The notes under the pieces are model-generated. The model saw only the letters and a program-made list of their open reading frames with translations, was not told where the DNA came from and searched no databases. Made by a program: the position numbers and the translations under genes. Of a stretch of DNA of 64,000 nt, positions 34,694 through 43,078 are shown in pieces. The stretch's first letter is position 1, and every line of letters starts with the position of its first letter. Origin of the DNA: Arthrobacter subterraneus. GTDB lineage: Bacteria > Actinomycetota > Actinomycetes > Actinomycetales > Micrococcaceae. Where the stretch lies: contig NZ_FNDT01000001.1 in assembly GCF_900099735.1 (NCBI RefSeq), forward strand, positions 365,722 through 429,721. Direction: 5' to 3'.

Positions 34694-35047
34694 GAGCCGA
34701 CGTCGTCGCTTAACTCCCGGACCAGGGTCAAGACCCTGGCCGGGATCACCCGGTCCGACAACGCGCGGTTCTTTCCCGGCGGCGAGGTTCCGCAGCTGTG
34801 TCTGACCCAGGGGCTCGGAACCATCCGCGACGCGGGGCAGGCCGTGCTCGTCGCGCTGGGCGCCAACAAGGCAGCCGCCGTCCGCGCGATGGTGGAGGGA
34901 CCGGTGAGCGCGTTCTGCCCTGCCTCCGTGCTGCAGCTGCATCAGCACGCCGTCGTCGTTCTTGATCCGGAGGCAGCGGCGGAACTGCAGCTGGCTGACT
35001 ACTACCGCCGGGCACAGGGCCTGAACGACCGGCTGCTCGGCAGGTAG
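34694..35047 (+). pseudogene. nagB: 5'-truncated glucosamine-6-phosphate deaminase (nagB) remnant
   Basis: The plus strand from 34694 encodes the last ~117 residues of Nag[55 protein letters not shown] and [19 protein letters not shown], ending in a normal stop. Family members are about 260 aa; the N-terminal half with the catalytic Asp and His residues is gone, and the retained part begins exactly at the Glu of the conserved NEP(T/G)SSL motif. No start codon or ribosome binding site fits. It abuts the truncated gntR back to back, so the region is a deletion scar. Confidence 0.87.
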
Positions 35048-35066
35048 CCGGGTCAAAATACCGGGA

Positions 35067-36338
35067 TCAGGGCTCCGGGGTACGGGAATCGTACTGGCCG
35101 AAGCGCGGCTGGAGGCGGGCAAGCAGGAGCACCAGCAGCATGCACACAATGCCTCCCCAGAGCGCGGTCCAGCCCTCCCCAATCCACTCGGCGAACCCGC
35201 CGCCCACCAGTTCGCCGAGCCTCGGACCTCCGGCGACGACGACGATGAACACGCCCTGCAGCCGCCCCCGCATGGCGTCTGGGGTGGCCGATTGCAGGAT
35301 GGTGCTCCGGAAGACCCCGCTGATGGAATCGGACACTCCGGCCAGGAGCAGGCAGGCTGCAGCGGGGATGATCCACGGCGTCATGGCACCGTCCCCGGTA
35401 CGCGCGGAGAGGATGACCACCAGCCCGAAGCCGCTGATGGAGGCACCCCAGCCCACCACCGCCCACTGGACGGCCCGGCCCTGGCGGTGCACCTGGCCCA
35501 GCGGGCCGGAGAACAACCCGGCGAGAACCGCGCCGAATGCACTGGCCGCGAGGAGGATACCGACGGTCAGCTCACCGCCGCCGATGAACACGGCCCCCAC
35601 TGCGGGCAGGAGCACCCGCGGCTGGGCCATCACCATGGCGGCGAGGTCAATCAGGAAGGTCATCCGGATGTTTGGCCGCGTGCCGAGGTAGCGGAACCCC
35701 TCGATGACCGTGCCGAGTCCCGCCCGGCGCACCGGGCCCTCCGGGGGCATGGCGGGAAGCCGGAAGAGCGCCCACAGTGCGGCCGTGAAGGTGACGACGT
35801 CGATTGTGTACGTCCAGCCGTAACCCACCTGCGCAATGAGCACGCCCGCAAGCATGGGGCCCACGGTGAACGCGAGGCCAAACGTGATCATGGACAGCGC
35901 GTTGGCGGCGGGCAGCAGTTCCGGGCGCACCAGCCGCGGGATGATGGCCGTCCGGGTGGGCTGGTTGATGCCCGCGAACCCGCTGTGGACGGCGATGAGG
36001 AGGTACAGCAGCCAGACGTTGTCCGCGCCGGCCCACGCCTGCAGCGCGATGCCGATGGTGGAGCCCCACAGCCCTGCGCCGGAGAGAAGTGCCACCTTGC
36101 GGCGGTCGTGGGCATCGGCGACGGCCCCGCCGTACAGCCCGGCGAAGATGAGCGGCACCAGCGCAAACAGGCCGATCAGGCCGACGCTCAGGCTGGACCC
36201 GGTGATGTCATACACCTGAAGGCTGACGGCCACCAGGGTGAGGTTGGTGCCGATCGCGGACAGCGCGGTACCGAAATACATCCTCCGGAATGCCGGACTT
36301 TCCTTCAGCGGAGTGATGTCTGCAAGGAGTCTGGGCAC
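35067..36338 (-). CDS. MFS transporter, enterobactin-exporter-like (423 aa)
   Basis: Major facilitator superfamily membrane protein with 12 predicted helices. The start PAFRRMYFGTALSAIGTNLT and the loop GLYGGAVADAHDRRKVALLS (the A-motif, with D-x-x-DRR) are typical of the MFS_3/EntS group of exporters. The substrate cannot be inferred. It is divergent from the metallo-beta-lactamase-fold gene; the 138-base interval contains an imperfect CCACCGG/CCGGTGG inverted repeat near 36391-36432. Confidence 0.9.
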   Translation of the reverse strand: MPRLLADITPLKESPAFRRMYFGTALSAIGTNLTLVAVSLQVYDITGSSLSVGLIGLFALVPLIFAGLYGGAVADAHDRRKVALLSGAGLWGSTIGIALQAWAGADNVWLLYLLIAVHSGFAGINQPTRTAIIPRLVRPELLPAANALSMITFGLAFTVGPMLAGVLIAQVGYGWTYTIDVVTFTAALWALFRLPAMPPEGPVRRAGLGTVIEGFRYLGTRPNIRMTFLIDLAAMVMAQPRVLLPAVGAVFIGGGELTVGILLAASAFGAVLAGLFSGPLGQVHRQGRAVQWAVVGWGASISGFGLVVILSARTGDGAMTPWIIPAAACLLLAGVSDSISGVFRSTILQSATPDAMRGRLQGVFIVVVAGGPRLGELVGGGFAEWIGEGWTALWGGIVCMLLVLLLARLQPRFGQYDSRTPEP

Positions 36339-36476
36339 CGGGCAAGTCTACCGGCGGTGCGGTTACCTCCGGCAACGACCCGCATCCGTTCCACCGGTTA
36401 CTCAGCCTGCTGACTTTTACCGTTCCGGTGGCTAGTGTTGCTCTCACAACCGGAGCGCCTACGGGAGGGAATCACC

Positions 36477-37217
36477 GTGCATACCAGCGAGGTCGCCGAG
36501 GGAATCCACTGGCTCGAGCATGCCCACGTGAATGTGTATTTCGTGGAGCAGGACGGCCGCGTGATGATCATCGACGCCGGTCTGCCCGGCAGCCGGCCGC
36601 ACATCCGCGCAGGGCTGCGCGCCCTGGGATACGAGGACTCCGTGGTGGCGCTGGTCCTCACGCACGGGCACTTCGACCATGTGGGCACGGCCGCCTGGCT
36701 GCGGAACACCTACCGGGTGCCGATTCTGGTCCATCCCGACGACGCCTGGATCGCCGCCCATCCCTACAGCTACAAACACGAGCTGAACCGGGTGCTGGTC
36801 CCCCTCCGCCACCCCGCAAGCCTGCCCATCATCGGTCGGATGAAGATGGCCGGAGCGCTGTTTGTCCGCGGCGTCACCGACACCCTGCCGCTGGTGCCGG
36901 GGACCGCGCGGAATCTGCCGGGAACCCCCGAGATACTGCACGTCCCCGGCCACACCGACGGGCACATCGCCCTGCATTTCCCGGACCGCGGCGTGCTCAT
37001 TGTCGGAGACGCACTGGTGACCCTCAACCCCTACACCGGGATGAAAGGACCGCAGATCGTCTCCGGCGCAGCCACGGCCGACTCAGCGCAGGCCCTTTCC
37101 TCCCTGGACCGCATTGCCGCTCTGCCGGCGGACAAGGTCCTCACCGGCCACGGTGAGCCGTGGCTCTCAAGCCCGGCAGACGCCGTCGCAATCGCCAAAC
37201 GCATCGGCCCCTCGTAG
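36477..37217 (+). CDS. Metallo-beta-lactamase fold hydrolase (246 aa)
   Basis: Predicted binuclear metal hydrolase of the MBL superfamily. Metal motif LTHGHFDHVGTAAWL (HxHxDH) near residue 60, then HVPGHTDGHIALHF and GDALVTLNPYTGMKGPQIVS in the expected order, and a final HGEPW motif. It resembles glyoxalase II/RNase-J-unrelated small MBL proteins, but the substrate is unknown. The GTG at 36477 is chosen because GGGAGGGA lies 7 bases upstream and VHTSEVAEGIHWLE is a typical start; the open frame extends further without a ribosome binding site. Confidence 0.87.
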   Translation: MHTSEVAEGIHWLEHAHVNVYFVEQDGRVMIIDAGLPGSRPHIRAGLRALGYEDSVVALVLTHGHFDHVGTAAWLRNTYRVPILVHPDDAWIAAHPYSYKHELNRVLVPLRHPASLPIIGRMKMAGALFVRGVTDTLPLVPGTARNLPGTPEILHVPGHTDGHIALHFPDRGVLIVGDALVTLNPYTGMKGPQIVSGAATADSAQALSSLDRIAALPADKVLTGHGEPWLSSPADAVAIAKRIGPS

Positions 37218-37221
37218 CGGC

Positions 37222-37911
37222 CTACGCTGCCGGATCAGGGACGTGCTCAGCAATCGCCGTGTCGATCGCCCTGAGCACGCTGTCATGGCCGAGAACCCGG
37301 AAGTGTCCCATCACATCCAGCTGCACGTTCGTGGCTCCGACCAGTTCACTGCCACCCGGGATATGCGGATCGAACGTCCCGTAGACCGAGGTGATGCGCG
37401 AGTTCACCGCCAGGTTGGCGCGTAACGCGTTGAGCGTACGGTTCCGCGGCGAGAAGGCCCTGAGGCTCGGCAGCAGCGCAAACATGGCGTAGACCGAACC
37501 CGAGAACGGCGAATTCACGGCGATGAGCTGGCGGATGCGCGGCGCGGAGTCGGGAAGGGTCATGACGTACTTGCCGATGAGCCCACCCTTGCTGTGCGCC
37601 ACCAGAATCACGTTGTGCAGGTCCTGGTCCTGGAGATACCGGGCTACCAGCTCCGCCATCGCCGGAACCGTTCCGCGGTTGTAGCCGAGCGCCGTGACCG
37701 CGTGCACGGGGTGCCCCTGTGCATGGAGGTGGGACGCTACCGGGTGCATGAACTGCCACGGTTCGTAGATCCCCGGGAGGAGGATCACCGGCGCCTTGTC
37801 CCCGGTCAGCTGGCGGCGGACGTCGCCGCGGAACACAAATCCGCGCGCCTGCCAGAAGCCCACGTACGCATAGTCGAGCGCCCACGCCCAGCCGCGCCTA
37901 AGCAGCCGCAT
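37222..37911 (-). CDS. Alpha/beta hydrolase, lipase-like (229 aa)
   Basis: Alpha/beta-hydrolase fold protein, probably a lipase or esterase. VILLPGIYEPWQFMHPVASH carries the oxyanion region and ILVAHSKGGLIGKYVMT the nucleophile elbow (Ser in HSKGG); the catalytic Asp is likely in YGTFDPHIPGGS and the His in VMGHFRVLGHDSV. No signal peptide seen. The start overlaps the end of the next hydrolase gene by 14 bases, so the two form an operon, downstream of it. Confidence 0.85.
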   Translation of the reverse strand: MRLLRRGWAWALDYAYVGFWQARGFVFRGDVRRQLTGDKAPVILLPGIYEPWQFMHPVASHLHAQGHPVHAVTALGYNRGTVPAMAELVARYLQDQDLHNVILVAHSKGGLIGKYVMTLPDSAPRIRQLIAVNSPFSGSVYAMFALLPSLRAFSPRNRTLNALRANLAVNSRITSVYGTFDPHIPGGSELVGATNVQLDVMGHFRVLGHDSVLRAIDTAIAEHVPDPAA

Positions 37912-38653
37912 GCGGATTCCCGGTGAGCAGGGCGCGGGCGGTTTCCGCCGGGCGGCTGTGCATCAGGACGTGCGGCGCCCCCGGCACCTCGATGATCCTG
38001 GCGCCCGGGTTGCCGGCGGCGAGCCGCTGCAACCAGTCCGCCGGCACAATCGGGTCACGCTCGCCGCGGATCAGCACCACGGGGCAGGAAACCCGTGGGA
38101 GCGCCTCCTCGAGCCGGTGGCCCACCATGGCGGGCAGGATCCGCAGATACGGCACCATCGAACGCAGGTAGTCCGTGAACACGATCCAGTTCACGGCGGG
38201 TGATTCGCGCAGGGTGTCCTGCGCCAGCCGGAGCGCCTGTTTGCCGATGGACCTCTCCTGATCGTTCACGGTGGGACCGAGCAGCACGAGCCTGTCCACC
38301 AGGTCGGGCGCACTGGCCGCGGCCTCGGTGGCCACCTGGCAGCCCATCGAGTGCCCCACCAGCACAACGCCGCCCAATTCCAGGGATCGCAGGGCCGCGA
38401 CCACGAGTGCCCCCAGCTCCGGCACCGACAGCGCCCGGTGCGGATCAGGAGTCGGTCCGAATCCGGGCAATTCAATGGCGTAGACCGTGTTGCTCCGGGA
38501 GAGCTCCGCAGCCAGACGCTGGAAGTACCGGGCAGAGACACCGATCCCGTGGACAAGCACAACCGGCGGGCGCCCCTGTCCGGTTCTGCGCACGGTCAGA
38601 ACACAGTCTGCTATGCGCTCACGGCGCACTTCTTCCCAGGGCGTACGGCCCAT
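37898..38653 (-). CDS. Alpha/beta hydrolase (251 aa)
   Basis: Alpha/beta hydrolase with VVLVHGIGVSARYFQRLAAEL (oxyanion His-Gly), nucleophile elbow VVLVGHSMGCQVATEAA, acid in LIRGERDPIVPADWL and catalytic His in GAPHVLMHSRPAETA. Start uncertain: ATG 38653 (AGGGG 7 bases upstream) is chosen; another at 38668 and the longest at 38704 are possible. Upstream gene of the hydrolase pair; divergent from the Fur-family gene with only about 90 bases between. Confidence 0.85.
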   Translation of the reverse strand: MGRTPWEEVRRERIADCVLTVRRTGQGRPPVVLVHGIGVSARYFQRLAAELSRSNTVYAIELPGFGPTPDPHRALSVPELGALVVAALRSLELGGVVLVGHSMGCQVATEAAASAPDLVDRLVLLGPTVNDQERSIGKQALRLAQDTLRESPAVNWIVFTDYLRSMVPYLRILPAMVGHRLEEALPRVSCPVVLIRGERDPIVPADWLQRLAAGNPGARIIEVPGAPHVLMHSRPAETARALLTGNPHAAA

Positions 38654-38696
38654 TCCACAACCCCTCATAGCTGACGTCTTTCTCCACCCTAACCCG

Positions 38697-38710
38697 TTAG
38701 GCATGCCTTA
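38697..38710. promoter_or_regulatory. Near-perfect palindrome in the fur-hydrolase promoter interval
   Basis: TTAGGCATGCCTTA is an almost symmetric palindrome in the interval between the alpha/beta hydrolase gene and the fur-family gene, 37 bases before the fur start. It shares GTTAGGC...CCT...A with iron boxes and could be an operator for the Fur protein itself or a DtxR-type regulator. Assignment to either protein is not supported beyond position and symmetry. Confidence 0.45.
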
Positions 38711-38746
38711 TTATGAATTACTCACATTAGATGTTTCACTGGTTTT

Positions 38747-39235
38747 ATGACCCTGCAGACCACCCCCACGGAGACCTGGGCTGCGTCCCTGCGTTCAGTG
38801 GGACGCAGGGTGACGAAGCAGCGCCTGGCTGTGCTCGCCGCCGTCGAGCGTTCCCCGCATTCAACCGCCGACGACGTCGTCAGCGCGGCCCGCGCCGAGC
38901 TCGCCGACATTACAGTCCAGTCGGTCTACGTGGTCCTGTCCGACCTGACCGTGAGCGGACTGCTGCGCAGGATCGAGCCTCCCAACTCTCCGGCACGGTA
39001 CGAGACCCGGGTCAATGACAACCACCACCACGCCGTCTGCACCGGGTGCGGCCGGATCGAAGACGTGGACTGCGCCGTCGGGCACGCACCCTGCCTCACA
39101 CCCTCCTGGTCACCGGGGTCCAGCCGGATGACCATCCAGATCGCCGATGTGGTGTACCAGGGCCTGTGCACCGACTGCCGCGAGGCGTCCCCTGAAGATG
39201 TTCCAGCCTTTCCCGAACACACAGAAAAACACTGA
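38747..39235 (+). CDS. Fur-family transcriptional regulator (FurA/CatR-like) (162 aa)
   Basis: Metal- or peroxide-sensing repressor. N-terminal winged helix ([20 protein letters not shown], then [25 protein letters not shown]), then the His-rich sensor region [22 protein letters not shown] and a second zinc site [14 protein letters not shown] with Cys-x2-Cys. The catalase gene starts 14 bases downstream, the usual arrangement of FurA/CatR in actinobacteria, where the regulator represses catalase until oxidised by peroxide. A palindrome lies upstream. Autoregulation is inferred from that layout. Confidence 0.92.
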   Translation: MTLQTTPTETWAASLRSVGRRVTKQRLAVLAAVERSPHSTADDVVSAARAELADITVQSVYVVLSDLTVSGLLRRIEPPNSPARYETRVNDNHHHAVCTGCGRIEDVDCAVGHAPCLTPSWSPGSSRMTIQIADVVYQGLCTDCREASPEDVPAFPEHTEKH

Positions 39236-39249
39236 AAGAAGGAGAATCC

Positions 39250-40746
39250 ATGACTGCGAATTTCAGCACCACCCAGTCTGGCGCACCGGTCGTTGACGAC
39301 AGCAATTCCTCGGCACTGGGCCGCGACGGCGCCATCCCGCTGACTGACCACTACCTGATCGAGAAGCTCGCCCAGTTCAACCGCGAGCGGGTTCCGGAGC
39401 GCGTTGTGCACGCCAAGGGCGGCGGCGCATTCGGCGTGTTCGAGACCACCGGGGACGTCAGCAAGTACACCAAGGCTGCACTGTTCCAGCCCGGTACGAC
39501 CAGCGAGACGCTGCTGCGCTTCTCCTCCGTGGCCGGTGAGCAGGGCTCCCCCGACACCTGGCGCGACCCCCGCGGCTTCGCCCTGAAGTTCTACACCTCC
39601 GAGGGCAACTACGACCTCGTGGGCAACAACACTCCCGTCTTCTTCATCCGCGACGGCATCAAGTTCCCCGACTTCATCCACTCCCAGAAGCGCCTGCCCG
39701 GCTCCAACCTGCGCGACGCCGACATGCAGTGGGACTTCTGGACCCTCTCCCCCGAGTCCGCACACCAGGTGACCTGGCTGATGGGCGACCGCGGTCTGCC
39801 CGCCTCCTGGCGCACCATGAACGGCTACGGCTCACACACCTACCAGTGGATCAACGAAGCCGGCGAGAAGTTCTGGGTCAAGTACCACTTCAAGTCCAAC
39901 CAGGGCCACGAAACCCTCACCGGCGACGAGGCCGAGGCACTGGCCGGATCGGACGCCGACCACCACATCCGTGACCTCTACGAGAACATCGAGCAGGGCA
40001 ACTTCCCCAGCTGGGACCTCAAGGTCCAGGTCATGCCGTATGAGGACGCCAAGAACTACCGGTTCAACCCGTTCGACCTCACCAAGGTGTGGCCGCACGG
40101 CGACTACCCGCTGATCCCGGTCGGCAAGCTCACCCTGAACCGCAACCCCGAGAACTACTTCGCGCAGATCGAGCAGGCCACCTTTGCGCCGTCGAACTTT
40201 GTCCCGGGCATCGCGGCGTCCCCGGACCGCATGCTCCAGGCACGCATCTTCTCCTACGCCGACGCGCACCGCTACCGTGTGGGCACCAACCACGCGCAGC
40301 TGCCGGTCAACGCACCAAAGAACGAGGTGCGGAACTACTCGAAGGACGGCGCTTCGCGGTTCTTCTTCAACTCGCCGCAGACCCCGGTCTACGCGCCGAA
40401 CTCCGTGGGCGGCCCCGCCGCCGATCCGTCGCTGACCGGCCCGGAGGGCGGCTGGGAGAACGACGGCGACCTGGTACGTGCAGCGCACACCCTCCATGCC
40501 GAGGATAATGACTTCGGCCAGGCCGGCACGCTGTACCGCGAGGTGTACAACGACGCGGAGAAGGCACGGTTCCTGGAGACCATCACTGGTGCTGTCGGCG
40601 GCGTGACCATCGCCGACATCCGCGAACGCGCCATCCAGTACTGGACCAACGTGGACGCCGAGCTCGGTGCGAAGCTCCGCGCGAACCTGGGCACCGCGTC
40701 CGGCGCGGCACAGAACTCCGACGCTGAGGCCGCCAACAAGTTCTAG
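39250..40746 (+). CDS. katA: Clade 3-type heme catalase (498 aa)
   Basis: Monofunctional heme catalase converting hydrogen peroxide to water and oxygen. Catalytic His in [14 protein letters not shown] (about residue 58), Asn in [13 protein letters not shown] (about 131), and the proximal heme Tyr in [16 protein letters not shown] (about 340). Length of about 500 aa indicates a small-subunit catalase. The ATG has AAGGAG upstream, and it follows the fur gene by 14 bases. A 20-bp-stem terminator follows. Gene symbol chosen for function; exact orthology to other kat genes not tested. Confidence 0.95.
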   Translation: MTANFSTTQSGAPVVDDSNSSALGRDGAIPLTDHYLIEKLAQFNRERVPERVVHAKGGGAFGVFETTGDVSKYTKAALFQPGTTSETLLRFSSVAGEQGSPDTWRDPRGFALKFYTSEGNYDLVGNNTPVFFIRDGIKFPDFIHSQKRLPGSNLRDADMQWDFWTLSPESAHQVTWLMGDRGLPASWRTMNGYGSHTYQWINEAGEKFWVKYHFKSNQGHETLTGDEAEALAGSDADHHIRDLYENIEQGNFPSWDLKVQVMPYEDAKNYRFNPFDLTKVWPHGDYPLIPVGKLTLNRNPENYFAQIEQATFAPSNFVPGIAASPDRMLQARIFSYADAHRYRVGTNHAQLPVNAPKNEVRNYSKDGASRFFFNSPQTPVYAPNSVGGPAADPSLTGPEGGWENDGDLVRAAHTLHAEDNDFGQAGTLYREVYNDAEKARFLETITGAVGGVTIADIRERAIQYWTNVDAELGAKLRANLGTASGAAQNSDAEAANKF

Positions 40747-40754
40747 GCTCTGTC

Positions 40755-40797
40755 ACGCAGTAAGGGTGGGTCCGTCACGGACCCACCCTTACTGCGT
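40755..40797 (+). terminator. Strong 20-bp perfect stem-loop terminator after catalase
   Basis: Two perfect 20-bp arms (40755-40774 and 40778-40797) around a 3-base TCA loop; outer ends ACGCAGTAAGGG and CCCTTACTGCGT. It lies 9 bases after the catalase stop and 22 before the facing TetR gene end, so it can serve both. Confidence 0.9.
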
Positions 40798-40818
40798 CTG
40801 CGGCGCGGTATACCGGCC

Positions 40819-41415
40819 TCAGCGACCGCGCTGCAGCGACGTTTCGAGGGACTGCAGGAACAGATCCAGGGACAGGTCCACCGCCTGCTCGACGGCCGCA
40901 CGGTCATTGTTCAGCACGTAGTCATACTGGAGCCCGTAGAGGCTGGACGTGAACACGCGGGCCGCCGGATCCGCACGTTCCCGGGGAACGCCCTGCGCGA
41001 CCAGCCAGTCCGTGATGAAGGCATGCCAGAACGCGAACTTCCTCGTGGCGCTGCCGCGCGGCGCGGGACTCACCGGATCCTGGACGGCCGCCTCGAATTC
41101 CAGCCGCTGCAGATTGCGGTTCCGGTCGATCAACAGCCAGTCCCAACCCTCCCGGAGCCACTCGCGGAAGCCTTCCGGCGTGAGGTCTTCAGGGTTTTCC
41201 GGCTTCATCGCGTCATGTCGGGCTTCGATGTGCCGCACAATCTCGTTGATCAGTTCCTCACGGTTGCCGAAGTGGTACACCAGCACGTAACTGCTGATGC
41301 CCAGTCCGTCAGCGAGAGTCCGGAAGCTCAGGCTCGCGAACGTCTTGTCGAGCAGATACTCGACAATCTGATCCAGAAGCTCGATCTTCCGTTCCGGTTT
41401 CGGGGGACGCGCCAT
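40819..41415 (-). CDS. TetR-family transcriptional regulator (198 aa)
   Basis: One-component repressor. Helix-turn-helix near residues 27-50 (SFRTLADGLGISSYVLVYHF), then GNREELINEIVRHIE, a linker and an all-helical ligand domain. The promoter lies in the 42-base gap before the APC permease gene end; TACTAT stands about 9 bases before the start codon, so the mRNA may be nearly leaderless, and a GGCTG...CAGCC inverted repeat (41416-41432) overlaps it, a candidate autoregulatory site. Regulated genes unknown; the APC permease upstream in the same direction is a candidate. Confidence 0.88.
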   Translation of the reverse strand: MARPPKPERKIELLDQIVEYLLDKTFASLSFRTLADGLGISSYVLVYHFGNREELINEIVRHIEARHDAMKPENPEDLTPEGFREWLREGWDWLLIDRNRNLQRLEFEAAVQDPVSPAPRGSATRKFAFWHAFITDWLVAQGVPRERADPAARVFTSSLYGLQYDYVLNNDRAAVEQAVDLSLDLFLQSLETSLQRGR

Positions 41416-41457
41416 GGCTGAATAGTACAGCCGTACGGCGCGCCCCCGCGCACGGTC

Positions 41458-42966
41458 CTAGCTTCCCGTCCGGACTTCCTCCCGGTCGGGCTCGCCCGCG
41501 CCGGATCCGGCCAGCCGCGAGTGCCGCTGCCCGTACGCGAAGTAGATCGCGAAGCCGATCACCAGCCAGATCGCGAAGAACACCCAGGTCACGGTGGCCA
41601 GGTTCAGCATGAGGTACGTGCAGAGCAGCGCGGACAGGATGGGGATGACTTTTCCGAAGGGCACCCGGAAGGACGGCTTGAGGTCCGGCCGCTTCTTCCG
41701 GAGCACCAGGATGCCCAGGCTGACGGTGACAAAGGCGGAGAGCGTGCCGATGTTGATCATCTCCGCAAGCAGCTCCACCTCGGTGAAGCCGGCCAGGAGT
41801 GCGACGACGACGCCGCACAGGATCTGCGTGCGTGCCGGAGTGCTGCGCTTGGCAGAGGTGCGGCTGAGTCCGCGCGGCATCAGGCCGTCGCGGCTCATGG
41901 CGAAGATCACCCGGGCCAGGCCCATCAGCAGCACCATGATGACCGTGGTCAGCCCGATCAGGCTGCCGACGGAAATGATTCCGGCGGCCCAGTCCGCGCC
42001 GACCAGCTGGAAGGCGGTAGCCAGCGACGGCGATTCGGTCGCCGCCAGCTCCTGGTAGGAGACCATGCCGGTGACCGCGAGCGTCACCAGGATGTAGAGG
42101 ACGGTCACGAGCGCGAGCCCCCCGAAGATTCCGCGCGGGAGGGTCTTCTGCGGGTCCTTCACTTCCTCGGCGGAGGTTGCCACGACGTCGAATCCGATGA
42201 AGGCGAAGAACACCAGCGCGGCGCCGGAGATGATGCCGGTGAAGCCGTACATCGCCGGGGTGGCGCCGCTCAGGAAGGACAGGAACGGCTGGGTGGTCCA
42301 GCTGCCCGCAGCCTCGGCCGCAGGTTCTGCGGCGGGAACAAACGGGGCGTAGTTCTCGCCGTTGACGTAGAAGAAGCCGACCACGATGACAAACAGGACA
42401 ATGGCGATCTTGATGATCGTGAAGATGTTGTTCACCCGGGCGGAGAGCTTTGTTCCCAGGACGAGGATCGCCGTGAAGATCGCCACGATGACCAGCGGCC
42501 CCCAGTACAGGGTGACCCCCAGGACGTTGACCTGCGACGGGACGTCCAGGTTGAGCACCGCGAACAGGTCGCTGAGGTACACGCCCCAGAACTTGGCGAT
42601 CACTGCACCGGCCATGAGGAGTTCGAGGATCAGGTTCCACCCGATGATCCAGGCGAGCAGCTCACCCATCGTGGCGTAGGTGAAGACGTAGGCGCTGCCT
42701 GCCACGGGGATGGCCGTGGCGAACTCGGCGTAGCACATGATGGCCAGGGCGCAGGTGATGGCGGCCAGCACAAAGGAGACGGTGACCGCGGGCCCGGCAT
42801 TGAACGCCGCCGCCTGTGCGCCGACGGAGAAGATACCGGCACCCACGGCGACGGCGACGCCCATGATCATGAGATCCCAGGTGGTCAGTGACCGCTTGAG
42901 TGTGCGGCCCTTTTCACCCGAGTCCGCGATCGACTGTTCGATCGACTTGGTACGGAAAAGATTCAC
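41458..42966 (-). CDS. APC-family amino acid permease, cationic-type (502 aa)
   Basis: Membrane amino acid transporter with 12 or so helices. The start FRTKSIEQSIADSGEKGRTL then LKRSLTTWDLMIMGVAVAVGAGIFS and the family motif FAFIGFDVVATSAEEVKDPQ identify the CAT/YfnA-like branch of APC permeases. Substrate not determined; cationic or small neutral amino acids are likely. Its 39-base gap to the TetR gene downstream suggests the two can share a transcript. No ribosome-binding anomaly seen. Confidence 0.9.
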   Translation of the reverse strand: MNLFRTKSIEQSIADSGEKGRTLKRSLTTWDLMIMGVAVAVGAGIFSVGAQAAAFNAGPAVTVSFVLAAITCALAIMCYAEFATAIPVAGSAYVFTYATMGELLAWIIGWNLILELLMAGAVIAKFWGVYLSDLFAVLNLDVPSQVNVLGVTLYWGPLVIVAIFTAILVLGTKLSARVNNIFTIIKIAIVLFVIVVGFFYVNGENYAPFVPAAEPAAEAAGSWTTQPFLSFLSGATPAMYGFTGIISGAALVFFAFIGFDVVATSAEEVKDPQKTLPRGIFGGLALVTVLYILVTLAVTGMVSYQELAATESPSLATAFQLVGADWAAGIISVGSLIGLTTVIMVLLMGLARVIFAMSRDGLMPRGLSRTSAKRSTPARTQILCGVVVALLAGFTEVELLAEMINIGTLSAFVTVSLGILVLRKKRPDLKPSFRVPFGKVIPILSALLCTYLMLNLATVTWVFFAIWLVIGFAIYFAYGQRHSRLAGSGAGEPDREEVRTGS

Positions 42967-43037
42967 GGCTATGTGTCCTTGATGGGGAAAACTGACCGGG
43001 TAATCCTAGTTATTCGGCCCGTTTTTCTTCGCCTTGA

Positions 43038-43078
43038 ATCTCACCATGCGAGACGGAACACCGGGTGATTTCTGTCTC
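43038..43078. terminator. Imperfect stem-loop downstream of the MMPL gene
   Basis: Overlapping inverted repeats: GAGACGGAA (43050-43058) with TTCTGTCTC (43070-43078) around 11 bases, and a nested alternative TCTC...GAGA pair at 43040-43054. The element begins at the MMPL stop and could end its transcript; alternative pairings make a regulatory structure possible but I cannot show one. Confidence 0.35.
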
